Assembly: GCA_026991395.1 (NCBI GenBank)
Contig: JALXBP010000142.1
Coordinates: 1-35,061 of the forward strand
Direction of reading: 5' to 3'
DNA: 35,061 nt
DNA from: Anaerolineae bacterium
GTDB taxonomy: Bacteria > Chloroflexota > Anaerolineae > B4-G1 > SLSP01
Part shown: piece after piece, positions 34,419 through 35,061 of the stretch
Numbering within the stretch: the first letter of the stretch is position 1
Layout: each line of letters opens with the position of its first letter
Notes under the pieces: model-generated
What the model was told of the DNA's origin: nothing
Seen by the model: only the letters and a program-made list of their open reading frames with translations
Databases searched by the model: none
Position numbers and translations under genes: made by a program

Positions 34419-35061
34419 TGCGCGGGGTGGCACGTGTCGCGGCGGTCGTCCTGCTCGTCGTCGGGGCGGGGATGGTGCTGCTGAGGGGCGGGGAGCCTGC
34501 CGCAGCGGAGGAGGCGACGCACCACGCGGGGCTGGTCGTCGATTTCGGCGGCGGGACGGTCATCACGCGCTGCGTTGGCTTCGAGGAGACGACGATCAGC
34601 GGCTACGAGTTGCTCCAGCGTGCCGGGCTTGCGCTGGAGGTGGCGGTGGGCGGTCCCGGCGCGGCCATCTGCGCCATCGAGGGGACGGGGTGCCCGTCCG
34701 ACGATTGCTTCTGTCAGTTTCCGCCTCTCTACTGGTCCTACTGGCACCTCGTCGATGGGCAGTGGCAGTACGCCGACACGGGGGCCGAGGGGTACGCGGT
34801 GAGCGACGGGGCGGTCGATGGATGGCTGTGGGGCGATGCCTCGGCCCCGCCGCCGGTCATCGCCTTCGAGGCGATCTGCGCCCCTGCGCCGACCTCGACG
34901 CCGACGGCGACGCCCGTACCACCGACCTCGACACCGACGCCGCTTCCGCCGACGGCGACGCCCGTACCGCCGACCTCGACGCCGACCTCGCCTCCGCCGA
35001 CGGCGACGCCCGTGGTGCCGACCTCGACGCCGACCCCGCCGCCGCCGCCGGCGACGCCCGT
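34418..35061 (+). CDS. Secreted DUF4430-type protein with Pro/Thr repeat tail, putative corrinoid-binding (partial, runs off window)
   Basis: At least 214 residues are encoded before the window ends. There is a signal peptide (VAAVVLLVVGAGMVLL, to about residue 30). A compact domain (about 35-153) follows with LVVDFGGGTVITRCV, ISGYELLQRAGL, a Cys-rich CPSDDCFCQ, YWSYWHLVDGQWQY and VDGWLWGD. The pattern matches DUF4430, the family of the C-terminal beta domain of intrinsic factor and transcobalamin. Paired Cys residues suggest disulfides. A Pro/Thr-rich repeat tail (from residue 158) would span the cell wall, so a membrane or wall anchor probably follows. The ATG overlaps the stop of the toroid gene, so both share the B12-riboswitch transcript. 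Confidence 0.85.
   Translation, partial: MRGVARVAAVVLLVVGAGMVLLRGGEPAAAEEATHHAGLVVDFGGGTVITRCVGFEETTISGYELLQRAGLALEVAVGGPGAAICAIEGTGCPSDDCFCQFPPLYWSYWHLVDGQWQYADTGAEGYAVSDGAVDGWLWGDASAPPPVIAFEAICAPAPTSTPTATPVPPTSTPTPLPPTATPVPPTSTPTSPPPTATPVVPTSTPTPPPPPATP
34889..35061 (+). repeat. 48-bp coding tandem repeat (PTSTPT...PPTATPV)
   Basis: Units begin at 34889 (11 codons), 34922, 34970 and 35018. The full units are 16 codons long and encode PTSTPT plus variable residues plus PPTATPV. The array continues past the window end. It is the wall-spanning linker of the DUF4430-type protein. Confidence 0.9.

Noticed and set aside
31791-34433. Long minus-strand open frame opposite the riboswitch and toroid gene
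   Set aside because: Arg/Pro/His-rich shadow that runs through the riboswitch and glycosyltransferase end. The sense frame has a signal peptide and repeats.
34889-35061. CRISPR-like repeat array
   Set aside because: The units are contiguous, in frame and coding (Pro/Thr linker), with no unique spacers.

Overview
The window is high-G+C bacterial chromosomal DNA and looks like a Chloroflexota genome, probably from the Anaerolineae or a near relative. This placement is inferred from protein style, not from a marker search. Large secreted proteins end in a short LPLV[LM][KR]xP tail and use long Pro/Thr (PTPTP) linkers. There are CHASE2 cyclases with FecR proteins, a T-box-controlled ileS with an unusual signature, and a beta' subunit with a long coiled-coil insert. 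The left edge carries an exact 80-bp inverted copy (1-80 versus 171-250) that truncates a peptidase gene. This is most likely a fold-back artefact at a contig end.

Layout. (a) 4-3028, minus: broken M24-type peptidase, nucleotide-sugar epimerase and recJ, all overlapping. (b) 3135-3482, minus: DUF4870 membrane protein. (c) 3724-8264, plus: an overlapping signalling operon of ECF sigma factor, FecR/Ig-like membrane protein, CHASE2 adenylate cyclase and a surface DUF11-like protein with a sortase-like tail. (d) 8269-12035: promoter, Ile-specific T-box leader and ileS, whose enzyme has GVHH in place of HxGH. (e) 12111-12398: FmdB-type zinc ribbon. (f) 12457-13949, minus: GNAT protein and a serine-palmitoyltransferase-like alpha-oxoamine synthase. 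(g) 14038-18506: rpoC alone, without rpoB, behind a leader with a strong hairpin. (h) 18565-20766: second ECF sigma factor, zinc anti-sigma and a bactofilin-like membrane protein. (i) 20923-22479: secreted beta-propeller. (j) 22514-23665: MalY/PatB-type C-S lyase. (k) 23714-24037, minus: thioredoxin with a WCTPC site. (l) 24177-31849, plus: lepA, AI-2E family permease, a two-gene type II restriction-modification cassette, an RlmD/TrmA-type RNA methyltransferase, rnhB and a GT4 glycosyltransferase. (m) 31862-35061: a cobalamin riboswitch with a tiny ORF and an intrinsic terminator, then a secreted alpha/alpha-toroid protein and a secreted DUF4430-type protein that runs off the window.

The most interesting unit is (m). 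The animal B12 carriers (intrinsic factor, transcobalamin, haptocorrin) consist of an alpha6/alpha6 barrel followed by a DUF4430-type beta domain. Here the same two modules appear as two overlapping secreted genes directly under a B12 riboswitch. I infer an extracellular, two-subunit corrinoid-capture system whose transporter should lie just past the right edge.

Other notable points are the GxHH isoleucyl-tRNA synthetase, a signature associated with mupirocin hyper-resistance, the sigma-FecR-cyclase operon and the C-terminal LPLV tail. I saw no tRNA, rRNA, CRISPR array or insertion sequence.
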